The notes beneath the pieces are model-generated. The model was given only the letters and a program-made list of their open reading frames with translations, searched no databases and was not told the DNA's origin. This document shows, one piece after another, positions 1 through 9,974 of a DNA stretch of 64,000 bases (position 1 is its first letter; each line of letters begins with the position of its first letter). The stretch lies in assembly GCF_000307875.1 (NCBI RefSeq), contig NZ_AJLS01000074.1, forward strand, positions 61,403 through 125,402, given 5' to 3'. This stretch comes from Neobacillus bataviensis LMG 21833. GTDB lineage: Bacteria > Bacillota > Bacilli > Bacillales > Cytobacillaceae. Both the position numbers and the translations under genes were made by a program.

Positions 1-292
1 GGATCTTATCAACAATTAATAAGAAAAAACCCCCTGAAAGAAAGCCTATTGCAGCTGGTAACCATACCGGGAGAGAACTATTTTCAGCCATTTCAAGAGC
101 AGGTGAAAGCAGCGACCAAAAACTTGCGGCAATCATGACCCCGCCTGCAAACCCCAGCATACTGTCTAAAAATTTTTGATTGACATTTTTAGTTGTAAAG
201 ACCAATGCGGCTCCAAGTGCAGTCATTCCCCAAGTAAATAATGTCCCCAATAGTGCCTGCATAACAGCTGGAAGACTGACAAACCATTCCAC
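1..292 (-). CDS. ZIP family metal transporter, N-terminal part (runs off left edge)
   Basis: Reverse-strand reading from a GTG at 292 gives a hydrophobic protein beginning VEWFVSLPAVMQALLGTLF. It contains FAGGVMIAASFWSLLSPALE, typical of ZIP/GufA-type divalent metal transporters (helices I-III). A GGAGG box lies about 7 bases before the GTG; the nearby ATG at 294 is in a different frame. About 97 residues are visible and the rest lies outside the window. ZIP proteins usually move Zn, Fe or Mn into the cytoplasm; the metal cannot be read here. Confidence 0.8.
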   Translation of the reverse strand, partial: MEWFVSLPAVMQALLGTLFTWGMTALGAALVFTTKNVNQKFLDSMLGFAGGVMIAASFWSLLSPALEMAENSSLPVWLPAAIGFLSGGFFLLIVDKI

Positions 293-458
293 ATATATAC
301 CTCCGTAACAATTAGATGAAATAAGTTTTTTTTTATTAAAATTAACATAATCATTGCATTAATGGAACTTTTTTACCTTTTAATTACAAGAAAGAACAAT
401 ACAAACATTATAGCAATCAAAATGAAGGAGGTTGTTTACATTGAACAATAACAACTAA

Positions 459-489
459 CAGGGGCCCTTAAAGGGACAACGGACCCCTG
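459..489. terminator. Hairpin after the membrane-protein genes
   Basis: CAGGGG and CCCCTG arms enclose a CCCTTAAAGGG inner palindrome just beyond the minus-strand stop at 496. The T run on the minus strand is poor, so termination is plausible but not certain. Confidence 0.45.
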
Positions 490-495
490 CCACAT

Positions 496-1158
496 TCAAG
501 TGAGTTTAACAATGATATAGAATACACAAAACACCGAGAGGAGAAAAACCGTAATTAAATAGATTACCATGCTCCGTCTAAATGCAGAAAGAGAAATGCC
601 GGAAGCTAGCGCATAATGGGAAGCTGTTAACCCGGACAAAATGCCCATAATTACAAACCACGGCTCATAAAACAAAAGATCCCATAACGCCAAGCTGTGG
701 ACATCAAGTGAAATCCAGCCAGTGAAATGAATGGTAATAACATCTACTAGAAGAAGGGCTTTTGTTATGATCCCACTGATTCCATGCGCAATTAAATACG
801 CAGTACAGGAAAGGGTAGGGATTAATATAATGAGACGGTGGATTTGTCTTCCCCCAATTAACGGCACGCATGTCGGGACTACTCTTCCCCATGGCTTGAC
901 AAGAGCAATTAAAATGAACCCGCAGGTCATGATTAAGACGCCTGCAAGGTAACTTGCCATGTACGCCCCTTTAGGATCCTCTAACTGCCCAGGAAGACCT
1001 AAAGTTCCGCCTGCCGCTTGATAAAATCGGACGAAAACGGCATATATGACTGCCCAAAGGCAACCGAGGTAAGCTGGCCATACCGCTTTCTTCGTCCATT
1101 GTTCAAATGCATTTAGCCTTTCCGTTTGAGCTTTCAAATTGTTTGTTTTTTCATTCAT
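496..1158 (-). CDS. Multi-pass membrane protein, DUF3995-like
   Basis: About 220 residues with five or six hydrophobic segments. It shares its layout with the broken gene just upstream: a W/Y-rich first membrane segment followed by a GG-containing loop, and a later PLIGGRQIHRL stretch that matches PFIGGKRVP in the neighbour. The two look like ancient paralogues. An AAGGAGG box lies 10 bases before the ATG at 1158; a GTG at 1164 is an alternative. The 18-base gap to the upstream gene suggests co-transcription. Function unknown; the DUF assignment is from memory of the family pattern. Confidence 0.6.
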   Translation of the reverse strand: MNEKTNNLKAQTERLNAFEQWTKKAVWPAYLGCLWAVIYAVFVRFYQAAGGTLGLPGQLEDPKGAYMASYLAGVLIMTCGFILIALVKPWGRVVPTCVPLIGGRQIHRLIILIPTLSCTAYLIAHGISGIITKALLLVDVITIHFTGWISLDVHSLALWDLLFYEPWFVIMGILSGLTASHYALASGISLSAFRRSMVIYLITVFLLSVFCVFYIIVKLT

Positions 1159-1176
1159 GTTCACACATCCTCCTTT

Positions 1177-2247
1177 TTAACTTCTTCCACAAGTGGAACA
1201 TCGGCCGCGCCGACGATAATAGTAGGCGATCACGGCCAGCCCAAGAGCCACTCCCCATGGCACCCAAAAAATCATAGGTCCCATAGTACCCCAGCCCTGA
1301 CTGAGTATGTTATTGTCCATCGGCTCAAGATGAAGTGCCGCGGCAAAGATACCAAATGTAAAGACAAAACCTGCTGCGGTTACAGCTATGGCAACAATAG
1401 AAGCAGGAATCACTGCCAGCATGATGGGTACTCTTTTTCCGCCAATGAACGGGAACCTGCGAGGAAAGACTTCACCCCATTTTTGAATCAAACCAAGTGT
1501 CAGGACACCCCCGACTATACAAACAGATCCAAAAACCCATTCCGTCATACGTGCCATCGGATTTGCGCTCGAGAACTCCCTAAGGAATTGCGGATCAACT
1601 CCTAAAGGGATATCGAGTGCCCACGCGAAGCGAATTAGGGCTTAGGGCAGGGGCGCCAGTGCGGCGATAACGGTTAACAAACGCCCCCAAAGCACCAAGA
1701 AAAAGGGTTCTTCTTCTTTATTCCGCCCGCAATATTCGCATGCATGCCGAGCTTTTCTTTGGTAAACAACAGCGGCCGTCATCCAAAAAAGCGCGCCAAG
1801 AATACAAAAAGTTTGATTCAACATTTGCCAGTTATAGTCGAATTTAAATAAAAAAGCGTAAGCCATAGCGGCAATTAACCTGGTATCAGGAGTAAAGAGG
1901 AGCAGAGCAACAGAGAACCCCCATAAATAGGCAAGCGCAAACCGCCGAGAAAAGGCCTTAAATTGTCCTTTTTGCATGACCAGGCCTATTCCAATAGACA
2001 TGAGACATAGCGCGACAAAAACAATACCGCCAACTTTTGGAGGAAGATGGGTAACCATGGCGGAGAACAATCCTATACCGTCATTATTAAAAGGATATCC
2101 AGCTCCACCCCATAACCAATAAAGATGGAATGTTCCATACAGCGCCGACCATAACATGGCAGCATAACCAATCCATGAGGGCCAACGGTACCATTTTGTT
2201 TTAGCCTCTTTATTCCGTAATGACGATGTGAAATTCAACGTAATCAT
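1177..2247 (-). pseudogene. Membrane protein (DUF3995-like) interrupted by one in-frame stop
   Basis: Two open segments, 2247-1642 and 1641-1177, lie in the same frame and are separated only by a TAA at 1642-1644. Reading through it gives LPxALIRFAWALDIPLG and then the second segment, with no other stop, so a Tyr (TAT/TAC) to TAA change is the simplest explanation. The intact product would be about 356 residues with roughly eight membrane segments. There are two CxxCGR knots, CEYCGR at mid-protein and CSTCGR at the C-terminus. The break may be a true nonsense mutation or a base-call error. Confidence 0.75.
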
Positions 2248-2271
2248 CCTTTTTTTTTGTTCAAAACAAAT

Positions 2272-2319
2272 AACCTCACTTTCATCCTAATCAGTAAAGG
2301 TTAAAATGAAGGTGAGGTT
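2272..2319 (-). terminator. Terminator after the histidine kinase gene
   Basis: Long near-perfect stem AACCTCACYTTCAT paired with its complement, followed on the minus strand by ATTTGTTTT. It sits immediately after the kinase stop at 2324. Confidence 0.65.
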
Positions 2320-2323
2320 TCGT

Positions 2324-3469
2324 TTAAATTTTGTTTAATTCGGGGTTTCCTTCTTTTTCGTACAGATAGATTTCCGTTCCCTTTGGTGAACTTGTTATTT
2401 TCCAACCTAATTGCATTTCCTGAAGCATGAGGGATACGATGGAGAGGCCGATGCCGGCTCCCTTTTTGTCTGTTGTTACATCCAAGCCGGGGCCTCTGTC
2501 TTCAATTAGAATGGCTGTTTTCCCTTCATCATCCACGATTCGGACACCGACAAACCGCCCCGACTTAGAGTGTCTTATCACGTTTTGGTAGAGATTGTCT
2601 AGGATGCGCATGAACCAATGGGGATCGATATTCCAGATCAAAGCCATATCGGGCAGACGAAAGTCTACTTTAAAGCCTTCTTTCTCAAATACCGGATACC
2701 ATCCTGCCATTGATTCCCGAATGAACCGAATTATGTCAGTTTCTTTTCTTTGTAATGTGTATTTTCCGGCTGATAATAGCGTGTAGGAAAGGAGATTTTC
2801 AAGCAGATGGCTTAGGAGATCTATCTTGTTTTCAATTAAATGAAGTGAATCTTTCCCTTTGGACGACATAGGTTCTTTTTGTAATGAATAGGCAAGCCCA
2901 CGAATGGTTGTAAGAGGTGTTCGTAAGTCGTGGGATATATTAGCAATCAGCTGTTTGCGGAGTGCTTCTTCTTTTTGTTCATGCTGCCTGCTTTTTATCA
3001 GTTCATCGATCATATGATTAAACGCTTTGCCTAATTCACTGATTTCATCCTTTTTATCGATAACGATCTTTTCGGGAATCCCGTTTTCCTTCGTTTCCGT
3101 CATGGCGGTTTGGAGATGAACGAGCCGTTTCCGTATCTTGAAGAAAAATAACCAAGAGACAAATAGAAAGAGGCCGAATACGAGAAAAGCATATATCGCC
3201 AAGATCTTGTCATCTATAATGGAAAGGGTCGGAAGTTTTGTAACGGAGGGCGGTATTTGGAATACCATAAATCCGTTGCTCTGCTTTCCGCCAATAAATG
3301 ACACAAAGGTAATGGGATCTACATCAATTTGATTCATAAACTCAATACTGTTCTCTAAGGTCCATTGGGCCGGAATATTCTTTTGTTCGGAAAGTACCAG
3401 TTTGGTTTTGCCCGCCCAATGGATTTTTTTATAGCGGATCAAGTAGACGATCATAATCTTATCTATCAC
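2324..3469 (-). CDS. Sensor histidine kinase, apparently 5'-truncated and without a partner regulator
   Basis: 381 residues. About 88 residues of extracellular-type sequence come first, then one membrane segment (about 89-110), a HAMP linker, a HisKA domain with NISHDLRTPLTT (His about 180) and a HATPase domain with an N box (LDNLYQNVIRHS), G1 (EDRGPGLD) and G2 (GAGIGLSIV). Kinases of this build normally have a first membrane helix before the sensor domain; here the reading frame starts at a weak GTG with no good RBS and that helix is missing. No response regulator lies beside it. The catalytic core is intact, but the gene may be a remnant. Confidence 0.85.
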   Translation of the reverse strand: MIDKIMIVYLIRYKKIHWAGKTKLVLSEQKNIPAQWTLENSIEFMNQIDVDPITFVSFIGGKQSNGFMVFQIPPSVTKLPTLSIIDDKILAIYAFLVFGLFLFVSWLFFFKIRKRLVHLQTAMTETKENGIPEKIVIDKKDEISELGKAFNHMIDELIKSRQHEQKEEALRKQLIANISHDLRTPLTTIRGLAYSLQKEPMSSKGKDSLHLIENKIDLLSHLLENLLSYTLLSAGKYTLQRKETDIIRFIRESMAGWYPVFEKEGFKVDFRLPDMALIWNIDPHWFMRILDNLYQNVIRHSKSGRFVGVRIVDDEGKTAILIEDRGPGLDVTTDKKGAGIGLSIVSLMLQEMQLGWKITSSPKGTEIYLYEKEGNPELNKI

Positions 3470-3661
3470 TAAAAATGAATTTTAATTTTTCGTCCACCTT
3501 TTCGTCCATATTATCTATAAGTAATCCATTCCACTCTTAAGTCGGAATTTCCTTCTTCGTCGACTAACACTCTTTTATTGAATTGCGAAACACTAGTTCG
3601 AGAATCATTCATATGCCCAACTTCAGAAAAACCCCTCAAAAACCTGCTGTTGCATCTCAAA
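3470..3661. other. Gap upstream of the truncated kinase
   Basis: No confident gene. The minus strand can be read as short peptides (for example MDEKVDEKLKFIFSDR at about 3513-3463) in a frame different from the kinase. These may be debris of the lost kinase 5' end or of a partner gene. I recognise nothing specific. Confidence 0.3.
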
Positions 3662-4285
3662 TCAAGCAGATTTTGATTCGAAATTAACCCCTTTTTGGTG
3701 AAATAAAGCGCTAATTTGCTCGAGCTGTGCAGCATTCTCGACCACTAAGAATTGGGGTTGGAATAAAGTTCTTTTCAGTTTAATTGTCAGCTTAAAGGCA
3801 TTGTTTACCTTTGAATCCAGACCATATAAGGCATGCCAACGGACAATTTGTTCTGTTTCGGAATGTTTAATTTGATTGAAAGGCACAAATCTTCCATTAA
3901 GAATAATTCCTTTTTCTAAAATAAAGAAGTTGCCGCGATGGCGGATTGAGTTAATGATAACAAAAAACAAATAGGCCAAACTGAAATAGGAAGAGCCGAG
4001 CCAATCAGTAGTAAGAACCATCACCAAAAGAATTGATAACAAAACAAGGGCAGCCAACGTCCCCCATTTCACATACCGATAGGACTTAGTGTTTTTTGTA
4101 AGAGGTTCCATCTGTTTCCATTCATTCGGTATAATAATGCTTGCAAATTCATTTTCCTTAACAGGATAAAGCGCATCTGCCGAGAGATCAGCTGCTGACT
4201 TTAAATTTACTAGATTTCGAATTAAATAGTAGATGCCACCAATAAATAGAATAGTAAAAATGAAAGTTGTTAGAATAATCATCAT
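3662..4285 (-). CDS. Small membrane protein with cytoplasmic PH-like tail
   Basis: About 207 residues: an N-terminal membrane helix (ILTTFIFTILFIGGIYYLI), a soluble loop, two central membrane helices (about 75-115), then a beta-rich tail with FFILEKGIILNGRFVPFNQIK typical of bacterial PH-like domains of small two-helix membrane proteins. A TTG at 4309 would extend it into the upstream methyltransferase gene, but the ATG at 4285 has the better spacing from an AAAGG box. It is probably co-transcribed with that methyltransferase. Function unknown. Confidence 0.6.
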   Translation of the reverse strand: MMIILTTFIFTILFIGGIYYLIRNLVNLKSAADLSADALYPVKENEFASIIIPNEWKQMEPLTKNTKSYRYVKWGTLAALVLLSILLVMVLTTDWLGSSYFSLAYLFFVIINSIRHRGNFFILEKGIILNGRFVPFNQIKHSETEQIVRWHALYGLDSKVNNAFKLTIKLKRTLFQPQFLVVENAAQLEQISALFHQKGVNFESKSA

Positions 4286-4293
4286 TCCTTCCT

Positions 4294-4854
4294 TTACCGT
4301 TTCTGACAAAAAATCGTTTGCCGTCCCACTTGTTCATTTTCCTCAAAAAAGAGAACGATCCAATCGCCAAATTCAGACAACAGCTCCTGAGACTGCAGTT
4401 TATAATGCTTTGATACGCCTTGATTCTCGAACTGTTGTGACTGATAGAAGGTTTCCATGAAAAAATAACCCTTCTCTTTGATCATCCTTTTAACATTTGG
4501 AAATAATGAACGGTCAAGATAATACGTAATAACAACTAAGTCATAAGAATTGTCTTTCCAGTGGAGATCACCCCCATTCGTAAGGTCACATACCCTTGGA
4601 TGAATGTTGAGCTTATTGATAAATACCTGTTCCTGAATATAGTTAATAGCGGCGTCCGAAATATCAATAGCCTCCACTTGGTATTTCATCTCTGCAAGGA
4701 ACAAACTGTTCCCGCCAAGGCCGCAAGCAAGATCTAGCGCCTGGCCGCCAATAAGATAGGCAGACAGATCCTTTAATCTAGGATTCGGAGCAGGTTCTCT
4801 TAAGTCATTCATGCGTTCTTGATATTTCGTATTCCATTTCGTCTTACTGTCCAT
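4294..4854 (-). CDS. Class I SAM-dependent methyltransferase (TehB-like)
   Basis: 186 residues with SAM-binding motif I LDLACGLGGNSLFLA near residue 40, a motif II acidic residue (VEAIDIS), and YDLVVITYYLDRSLF at the strand-4 position. Size and motifs fit TehB/UbiE-type small-molecule methyltransferases; the substrate cannot be read. It heads a two-gene unit with the following membrane protein. Confidence 0.8.
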   Translation of the reverse strand: MDSKTKWNTKYQERMNDLREPAPNPRLKDLSAYLIGGQALDLACGLGGNSLFLAEMKYQVEAIDISDAAINYIQEQVFINKLNIHPRVCDLTNGGDLHWKDNSYDLVVITYYLDRSLFPNVKRMIKEKGYFFMETFYQSQQFENQGVSKHYKLQSQELLSEFGDWIVLFFEENEQVGRQTIFCQKR

Positions 4855-5009
4855 TTGAAACCTCCCTTATAATTATCTTATCAGTAATGTCCCATCCGAT
4901 ATTTACTTAAAACATTTTTCTAGGTTAAAACCTTCATTCATCCCATTAATGGCTTCCAGTAATCTAATAAGAAAAATAAAATAGACTTATATAAAAGGGG
5001 GATGAATAA

Positions 5010-5867
5010 ATGGGGAATCTAGAAAATGGTGGGCAAAACAAGTCAACAGGGCTCGAAAAGGAAATTCAAACCGATTTTCAAAAAGACATGTCCTACAGCG
5101 ATTATCTACACCTTGATGTCATTTTATCCAGCCAGCATCGGCTTTCGAATCACCATGATGAAATGCTGTTTATTATCATTCATCAAACGAGCGAGTTATG
5201 GATGAAGCTTATTCTGCATGAATTGAATGCTGCGATCCAGAGTATTTCACGTAACGAGCTGGAACCATCATTTAAAATGCTGTCGCGTGTGGCAAGAATT
5301 CAACAACAATTAATTCAGTCATGGAACGTTCTAACTACGTTAACCCCAGCAGATTATATGCAGTTTCGTCATAAGCTTGGCAGTTCATCTGGATTCCAAT
5401 CCTATCAAAACCGCCTAATTGAGTTTGCTTTAGGACAAAAAAATGCCCATACCCTAGCGGTTTATAAACATCAGGTTGATCGATATGACTCTATGATGAA
5501 ATCACTTCATGAACCAAGTATCTATGATGTCTCCCTCTTAGCTCTCTCCGCCCATGGATTACCTATTGATGAAAAGGTTTTGAATCGGGATTGGTCGCAA
5601 AGCTATGTTCCCAATCTTAGTGTCGAAGAAGCATGGTTGACCGTTTATCGTAATACCAACAAATACTGGGATTTATATGAGCTGGCAGAAAAATTGGTAG
5701 ATATCGGTAATCAACAACAGCTCTGGCGCTTTAACCATATGTCCACAGTAGAAAGAATTATCGGGCATAAAAAAGGTACAGGCGGCTCTTCCGGCGTCAC
5801 CTATCTCAAAAAAGTGCTTGACCACCCATTCTTCCCAGAGCTATTGAGCCTTCGCACAAAACTTTAA
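5010..5867 (+). CDS. kynA: Tryptophan 2,3-dioxygenase
   Basis: 285 residues, the usual length for bacterial TDO. Diagnostic stretches are [39 protein letters not shown], the [17 protein letters not shown] signature and the C-terminal [14 protein letters not shown]. The enzyme is a haem protein that opens the indole ring of L-Trp to N-formylkynurenine, the first step of the kynurenine route. A GGGGGATG box precedes the ATG. It stands alone: kynB (formamidase) and kynU (kynureninase) are not in the window. Confidence 0.95.
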   Translation: MGNLENGGQNKSTGLEKEIQTDFQKDMSYSDYLHLDVILSSQHRLSNHHDEMLFIIIHQTSELWMKLILHELNAAIQSISRNELEPSFKMLSRVARIQQQLIQSWNVLTTLTPADYMQFRHKLGSSSGFQSYQNRLIEFALGQKNAHTLAVYKHQVDRYDSMMKSLHEPSIYDVSLLALSAHGLPIDEKVLNRDWSQSYVPNLSVEEAWLTVYRNTNKYWDLYELAEKLVDIGNQQQLWRFNHMSTVERIIGHKKGTGGSSGVTYLKKVLDHPFFPELLSLRTKL

Positions 5868-5893
5868 ATGTTAAACACAGTCCCTAGATTATT

Positions 5894-5946
5894 AAGGGTG
5901 TCAGGCACCATGTGAATTTTTCACATAGTGCCTGACACCCTTTTTT
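5894..5946. terminator. Bidirectional terminator made of a GTGTCAGGCACC palindrome
   Basis: GGGTGTCAGGCAC(C/T)ATGTGAA pairs with TTCACATAGTGCCTGACACCC around a short loop, ending in TTTTTT. It lies between convergent kynA and the cysteine desulfidase-like gene. It is a member of the dispersed GTGCCTGAC element family in this window. Confidence 0.85.
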
Positions 5947-7219
5947 ATTTTTCTAGCATTAATTTTAAGATTAGTTCATCTGTTTGCCTTGTTCCTTCAT
6001 TTCCAAGCTTACAGAAGCTTTCGATGCTCTTTTCGACGTCATCATGAATAAAGCCATCAGTCGATTGGATTTCTTGATGGTTCAATGCCAAAAGAGCTGA
6101 TTGGACAGCAACATTTGAACAGGTTGAAACTTTCATAGCGCAGCCTGCCTTTGCCCCGTCGCAAATCATTCCGGAAACATTGCCAATGGTATTTTGAATG
6201 GCTCCCTTAATTTGCTGTAGACCTCCATCTAGTAAATACACAATGGCTCCACTTGCCCCCATTCCGGCAGCAGTAACACCACACAAAGCAGATAGACGCC
6301 CAAATCTAGATTTAATGTGAATAGTAATCAAATGGCTAAGCGCAACGGCGCGAATCATCTTTTCTTCGGATACTTGCAGCTTTTCCGCTGCCGCCACAAC
6401 AGGTAGTGTGACGGCAATCCCCTGGTTGCCACTCCCGGTATTCGCCATCACCGGAAGTGTGGAACCCGCCATTCTCGCATCCGAACCGGCAGCCGCTAGA
6501 GACATCGCAGCCGTCGCCAAATCATCAGATAATATGCCTTTTTTCACATTATCTTTTATTGTTCTGCCGACATTTAGTCCGTAATTCCCAGAAAGTCCTT
6601 CTTTTCCAATAACTTGATTTAACTCTATGCTCTTTTTTATAAGTGTTAAATCATTTAGGTCAGCTTGTAAAATCCACTCATATATTTCATCAATCGTGAG
6701 CGCTTCTAATTCCTCTTCATCGGTTTGGATGCCGATATTCTCACAGCCACCTTGATACACTTCCTTACCATCCACTTCAATAAGACTGACATTACTATGA
6801 TTATCAGATATAACTACCCGAGAAGTATGTTTTTCTGTTTGTAAAATTACTTCAATATATAGTCGTTTAGATGTGACTGCTTGACTGGCAGTTACATTAC
6901 CCTCATCAATCAATTTTAACGCATTCCGCTCGTCCTCCAAAGTGAGCCCATTTAAAACCTCAAGCTGTTTAGCAGGATCTCCTGCTGTTGCCCCAATGGC
7001 TGCCGCGAATTCAAGTCCTTTAGCAGACATCCCTGGTATTCCGACGGATTTAGCATTTTTAATAATATTTCCACTCGCTTTTACGCTTAAGGCTTTTATT
7101 TCCCCAGAAGCATAGCTTTTGGCCGTTGCAGCCGCTAAAGCAATCGCTACAGGTTCAGTACACCCCAGTGCAACCACTAATTCTTTTTCTAAAATATCCA
7201 ATATTTTATGTTTTACCAT
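5945..7219 (-). CDS. UPF0597 / L-cysteine desulfidase (CyuA) family protein
   Basis: 424 residues. LVVALGCTEPVAIALAAA near the N-terminus, GSGNQGIAVTLPV in the middle and CDGAKAGCAMKV near the C-terminus carry the conserved cysteines that bind a [4Fe-4S] cluster in the serine dehydratase-alpha-like/CyuA (YhaM) family. Family members release sulfide, ammonia and pyruvate from L-cysteine. Serine dehydratase activity is the alternative. It appears monocistronic. No adjacent cysteine transporter or regulator is visible. Confidence 0.85.
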   Translation of the reverse strand: MVKHKILDILEKELVVALGCTEPVAIALAAATAKSYASGEIKALSVKASGNIIKNAKSVGIPGMSAKGLEFAAAIGATAGDPAKQLEVLNGLTLEDERNALKLIDEGNVTASQAVTSKRLYIEVILQTEKHTSRVVISDNHSNVSLIEVDGKEVYQGGCENIGIQTDEEELEALTIDEIYEWILQADLNDLTLIKKSIELNQVIGKEGLSGNYGLNVGRTIKDNVKKGILSDDLATAAMSLAAAGSDARMAGSTLPVMANTGSGNQGIAVTLPVVAAAEKLQVSEEKMIRAVALSHLITIHIKSRFGRLSALCGVTAAGMGASGAIVYLLDGGLQQIKGAIQNTIGNVSGMICDGAKAGCAMKVSTCSNVAVQSALLALNHQEIQSTDGFIHDDVEKSIESFCKLGNEGTRQTDELILKLMLEK

Positions 7220-7341
7220 TTATGCCTCACCCGCCTTAATAAAAATCACTTAATATCGATTTTATCATTTATAATACAAGTGCGCATAAAAAATAAGAAC
7301 AGCAGTAAGAAAGTTTCAAAGTTTCCCTATACACGCTATTA

Positions 7342-8817
7342 TCAGGTACCGCAAAAGGTTCGGTAAGGACTGGTTGATGGCCCAGGCAATGTGCAGTAAT
7401 CAACTTGTTCGTTGGTGTGCGCATAGGGCTTGGACAGCACAACAAGCAGCCGCTCCATTACGCTGTAGTCTCCCTGATTCACTGCCGCTTCTAGTGCTTC
7501 TTCCACCCTATGATTCCTTGGAATAACCCCGGGATTGCTCTCTCGCATCAATTGATGGGAAGAGGCTTTTGGTTCTTTCTGTCTTCCTAATCTCGCCTGC
7601 CACCGCTCATACCATCGGTCAAATTCCGGGGTTCCAAACAGAACTGTATCCTCTTGCGTCTCGAAGGTTAAGGCACGGAATGTATTGGTAAAATCTGAAC
7701 GCTGCTTCTGCATCATATTCAGAAGGTCATTAATAAGGGCTTCATCCTGTTCCTCTTCGTTAAATATCCCCAATTTTGCTCTCATTCCCGCTAGCCAATT
7801 TCTTTGATACAACCCCATATAATTTGAAATTGCATCTTGAGCCTGTTTAACAGCCTCTTCCTGATTGTCATGCAGCAGAGGCAAGAGTGTTTCAGCAAAT
7901 CGTGCGAGATTCCACCCGCCAATATACGGCTGATTGCCATAGGCATACCGGCCTTGCCTGTCAATGGAGCTGAATACCGTTTCTGGGTCATAATAATCCA
8001 TGAAGGCACAAGGACCATAATCGATTGTCTCTCCGCTAATGGTCATATTGTCGGTGTTCATCACACCGTGAATAAAGCCAACCAGTTGCCATTTGGCTAT
8101 CAAAGCAGCCTGACGCTTGATCACTTCCTGAAGAAACGAAAGATAGCGGTTCCCTGCCGCTTCAACTTCAGGATAATGACGTCCTATTGTATAATCAGCG
8201 AGGGTCCGGAGTTCCTGGACTGTACCCCATTTTGCCGCGTATTGAAAGGTGCCGACGCGTATATGGCTGGCAGCCACACGGGTCAAAATGGCACCAGGAA
8301 GGTCTGTTTCACGGATTACCGCCTCTCCGGTTGCAACTACCGCTAGACTACGCGTGGTAGGAATGCCAAGCGCATGCATAGCTTCGCTGATGATATATTC
8401 ACGCAGCATCGGCCCAAGTGCTGCTCGTCCATCGCCGCCGCGGGAGTACGGAGTTCTACCAGGACCTTTGAGCTGAATATCAACACGGTTACTCGAAGGG
8501 GTGAGCTGTTCGCCAAGCAAGATCGCCCGGCCATCCCCCAACATGGTAAAATGTCCAAATTGATGCCCTGCATATGCTTGGGCAAGCGGCAAAGCACCTT
8601 CTGGAATTCGGTTGCCAGCAAAAACAGCAACGCCATTTTCGCTTTCCAGCTCCTGGTCATTCAATCCCAGAGATTTTGCCAAGGGGTGATTAAGAATGAT
8701 CAAACTGGGTGAGCTTACAGGGGTTGGCTCGCAGTTTGTAAAAAATGATTTTGGTAAACGGGCATAACTGTTGTCAAAGTTCCATCCAGTTTCATTTATA
8801 CCTTTTTTCTCTGTCAA
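7342..8817 (-). CDS. selO: SelO/YdiU family protein adenylyltransferase (AMPylase)
   Basis: About 491 residues, full length. Pseudokinase-fold hallmarks are [60 protein letters not shown] and [20 protein letters not shown], where N and D bind metal. The C-terminus TFCGT is the typical SelO ending; where present, its Cys forms a redox switch. SelO transfers AMP to Ser/Thr/Tyr of proteins and is linked to oxidative stress. The TTG at 8817, 6 bases after AAGGTG, is preferred over the GTG at 8826. Confidence 0.93.
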   Translation of the reverse strand: MTEKKGINETGWNFDNSYARLPKSFFTNCEPTPVSSPSLIILNHPLAKSLGLNDQELESENGVAVFAGNRIPEGALPLAQAYAGHQFGHFTMLGDGRAILLGEQLTPSSNRVDIQLKGPGRTPYSRGGDGRAALGPMLREYIISEAMHALGIPTTRSLAVVATGEAVIRETDLPGAILTRVAASHIRVGTFQYAAKWGTVQELRTLADYTIGRHYPEVEAAGNRYLSFLQEVIKRQAALIAKWQLVGFIHGVMNTDNMTISGETIDYGPCAFMDYYDPETVFSSIDRQGRYAYGNQPYIGGWNLARFAETLLPLLHDNQEEAVKQAQDAISNYMGLYQRNWLAGMRAKLGIFNEEEQDEALINDLLNMMQKQRSDFTNTFRALTFETQEDTVLFGTPEFDRWYERWQARLGRQKEPKASSHQLMRESNPGVIPRNHRVEEALEAAVNQGDYSVMERLLVVLSKPYAHTNEQVDYCTLPGPSTSPYRTFCGT

Positions 8818-9055
8818 TAATATCACCTTGTATTCCTTCGTCTTTTTTTATGGGTTTACCCCATGGCGAGGTTTTTAGAATTGAACTTAACACTAATTTT
8901 CTGATTGTTCAAGCTAATTACCTTTTTACATCCCCCCTATTATATGTTATTTTCCCAAATTCCTTGTAAGAAAGTAGAAAATCCTTTGAGACCAAAGAAG
9001 GAATGATGGTGTATGGAAAAGAATAATATAGAAGGCTTTGAATAGGAGGAAAAGA

Positions 9056-9883
9056 ATGTTAACAAAGAAACATTTAGTTGAAATAAAGGCACTTCAGAAA
9101 GTTTGTGAGCAAGAGGGCGGTTTTCAGTTGAAGTTGAATTTTGATATGCTTGAAAACCGGGTCGGAAATTACAAGGAAGACTTCTTCCATTATGAAGACG
9201 GTAAGCTTGTCGGTTTTCTGGGAAGCTATGGCTTTGGAGATAAGGTAGAACTTTGCGGGATGGTACATCCGGATTATCGGCGCAAAGGAATTTTTTCGAG
9301 CTTACTAAAAATGGGCATTGAGGAAGCGAAGAAACGAAATAGTAGAACAATCTTGTTAAATGCTCCAACAGTCTCACAAACCGCAAAAGAGTTAGTAAAT
9401 ACTATTCCATGTACATTTTCATTTGCTGAATACCAAATGAAGTGGCAGGAAACGGAATTGTCCGTAGATCCGGCCGTTATCCTAAGATCGTCTTTTTCAA
9501 AAGAGGATAGAGAAGCAGAAATAAAACTAGACGTTTTGTGCTTCGAATTTAAGGAAAATGAAGCAAAAGGGTTTGAACAGATGATAGAAGAAAACAGCAG
9601 TGACCAAAAGCTAATAATTGAAGTGGACGGAAAAACAGCTGGAAAAATGCGAGTTTCCGAATCGAATGGCGAAGCGTGGATTTATGGATTCGCTGTTTTT
9701 CCCGAATTGCAGGGAAAAGGAATTGGGAGAAAGGCCTTATCAAAAGTGGTAAAAATGGAACATCAAAAAGGGCTGCCCATTTTTCTGGAGGTCGAGGCGA
9801 AAAATGCCCATGCCCTGAAGCTTTATGAATCATGCGGATTTAGAAGCTACCATTCACAGGACTATTATTTATATTTAGATTAA
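9056..9883 (+). CDS. Tandem-domain GNAT acetyltransferase
   Basis: 275 residues with two GNAT folds. The first covers residues 1-140 (VELCGMVHPDYRRKGIFSSLL, acetyl-CoA loop). The second covers 140-275 (IYGFAVFPELQGKGIGRKAL and ALKLYESCGFR). The AGGAGG box directly precedes the ATG at 9056, ruling out the TTG at 9038, which lies upstream of the RBS. Substrate unknown. Confidence 0.85.
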   Translation: MLTKKHLVEIKALQKVCEQEGGFQLKLNFDMLENRVGNYKEDFFHYEDGKLVGFLGSYGFGDKVELCGMVHPDYRRKGIFSSLLKMGIEEAKKRNSRTILLNAPTVSQTAKELVNTIPCTFSFAEYQMKWQETELSVDPAVILRSSFSKEDREAEIKLDVLCFEFKENEAKGFEQMIEENSSDQKLIIEVDGKTAGKMRVSESNGEAWIYGFAVFPELQGKGIGRKALSKVVKMEHQKGLPIFLEVEAKNAHALKLYESCGFRSYHSQDYYLYLD

Positions 9884-9921
9884 GGCCATATTGTATTGCT
9901 TACGAATCAACATATACAATC

Positions 9922-9952
9922 AAAAGCAGCAGAATTGGATTCTGCTGCTTTT
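9922..9952. terminator. Bidirectional terminator
   Basis: AAAAGCAGCAGAA pairs with TTCTGCTGCTTTT between the convergent GNAT gene and the DUF2306 gene; both strands end in a T run. Confidence 0.85.
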
Positions 9953-9974
9953 ACATTGAAAATCTGGACTATCA

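Noticed and set aside
435..458. Five-codon frame (TTG AAC AAT AAC AAC TAA) behind an AAGGAGG box
   Set aside because: It is too short to judge; the box may be chance, as no downstream plus-strand gene follows. It could be a leader peptide only if a transcript exists.
3511..3735. 74-residue minus-strand frame
   Set aside because: It overlaps the end of the PH-like membrane protein gene in another frame, with no RBS; at best debris.
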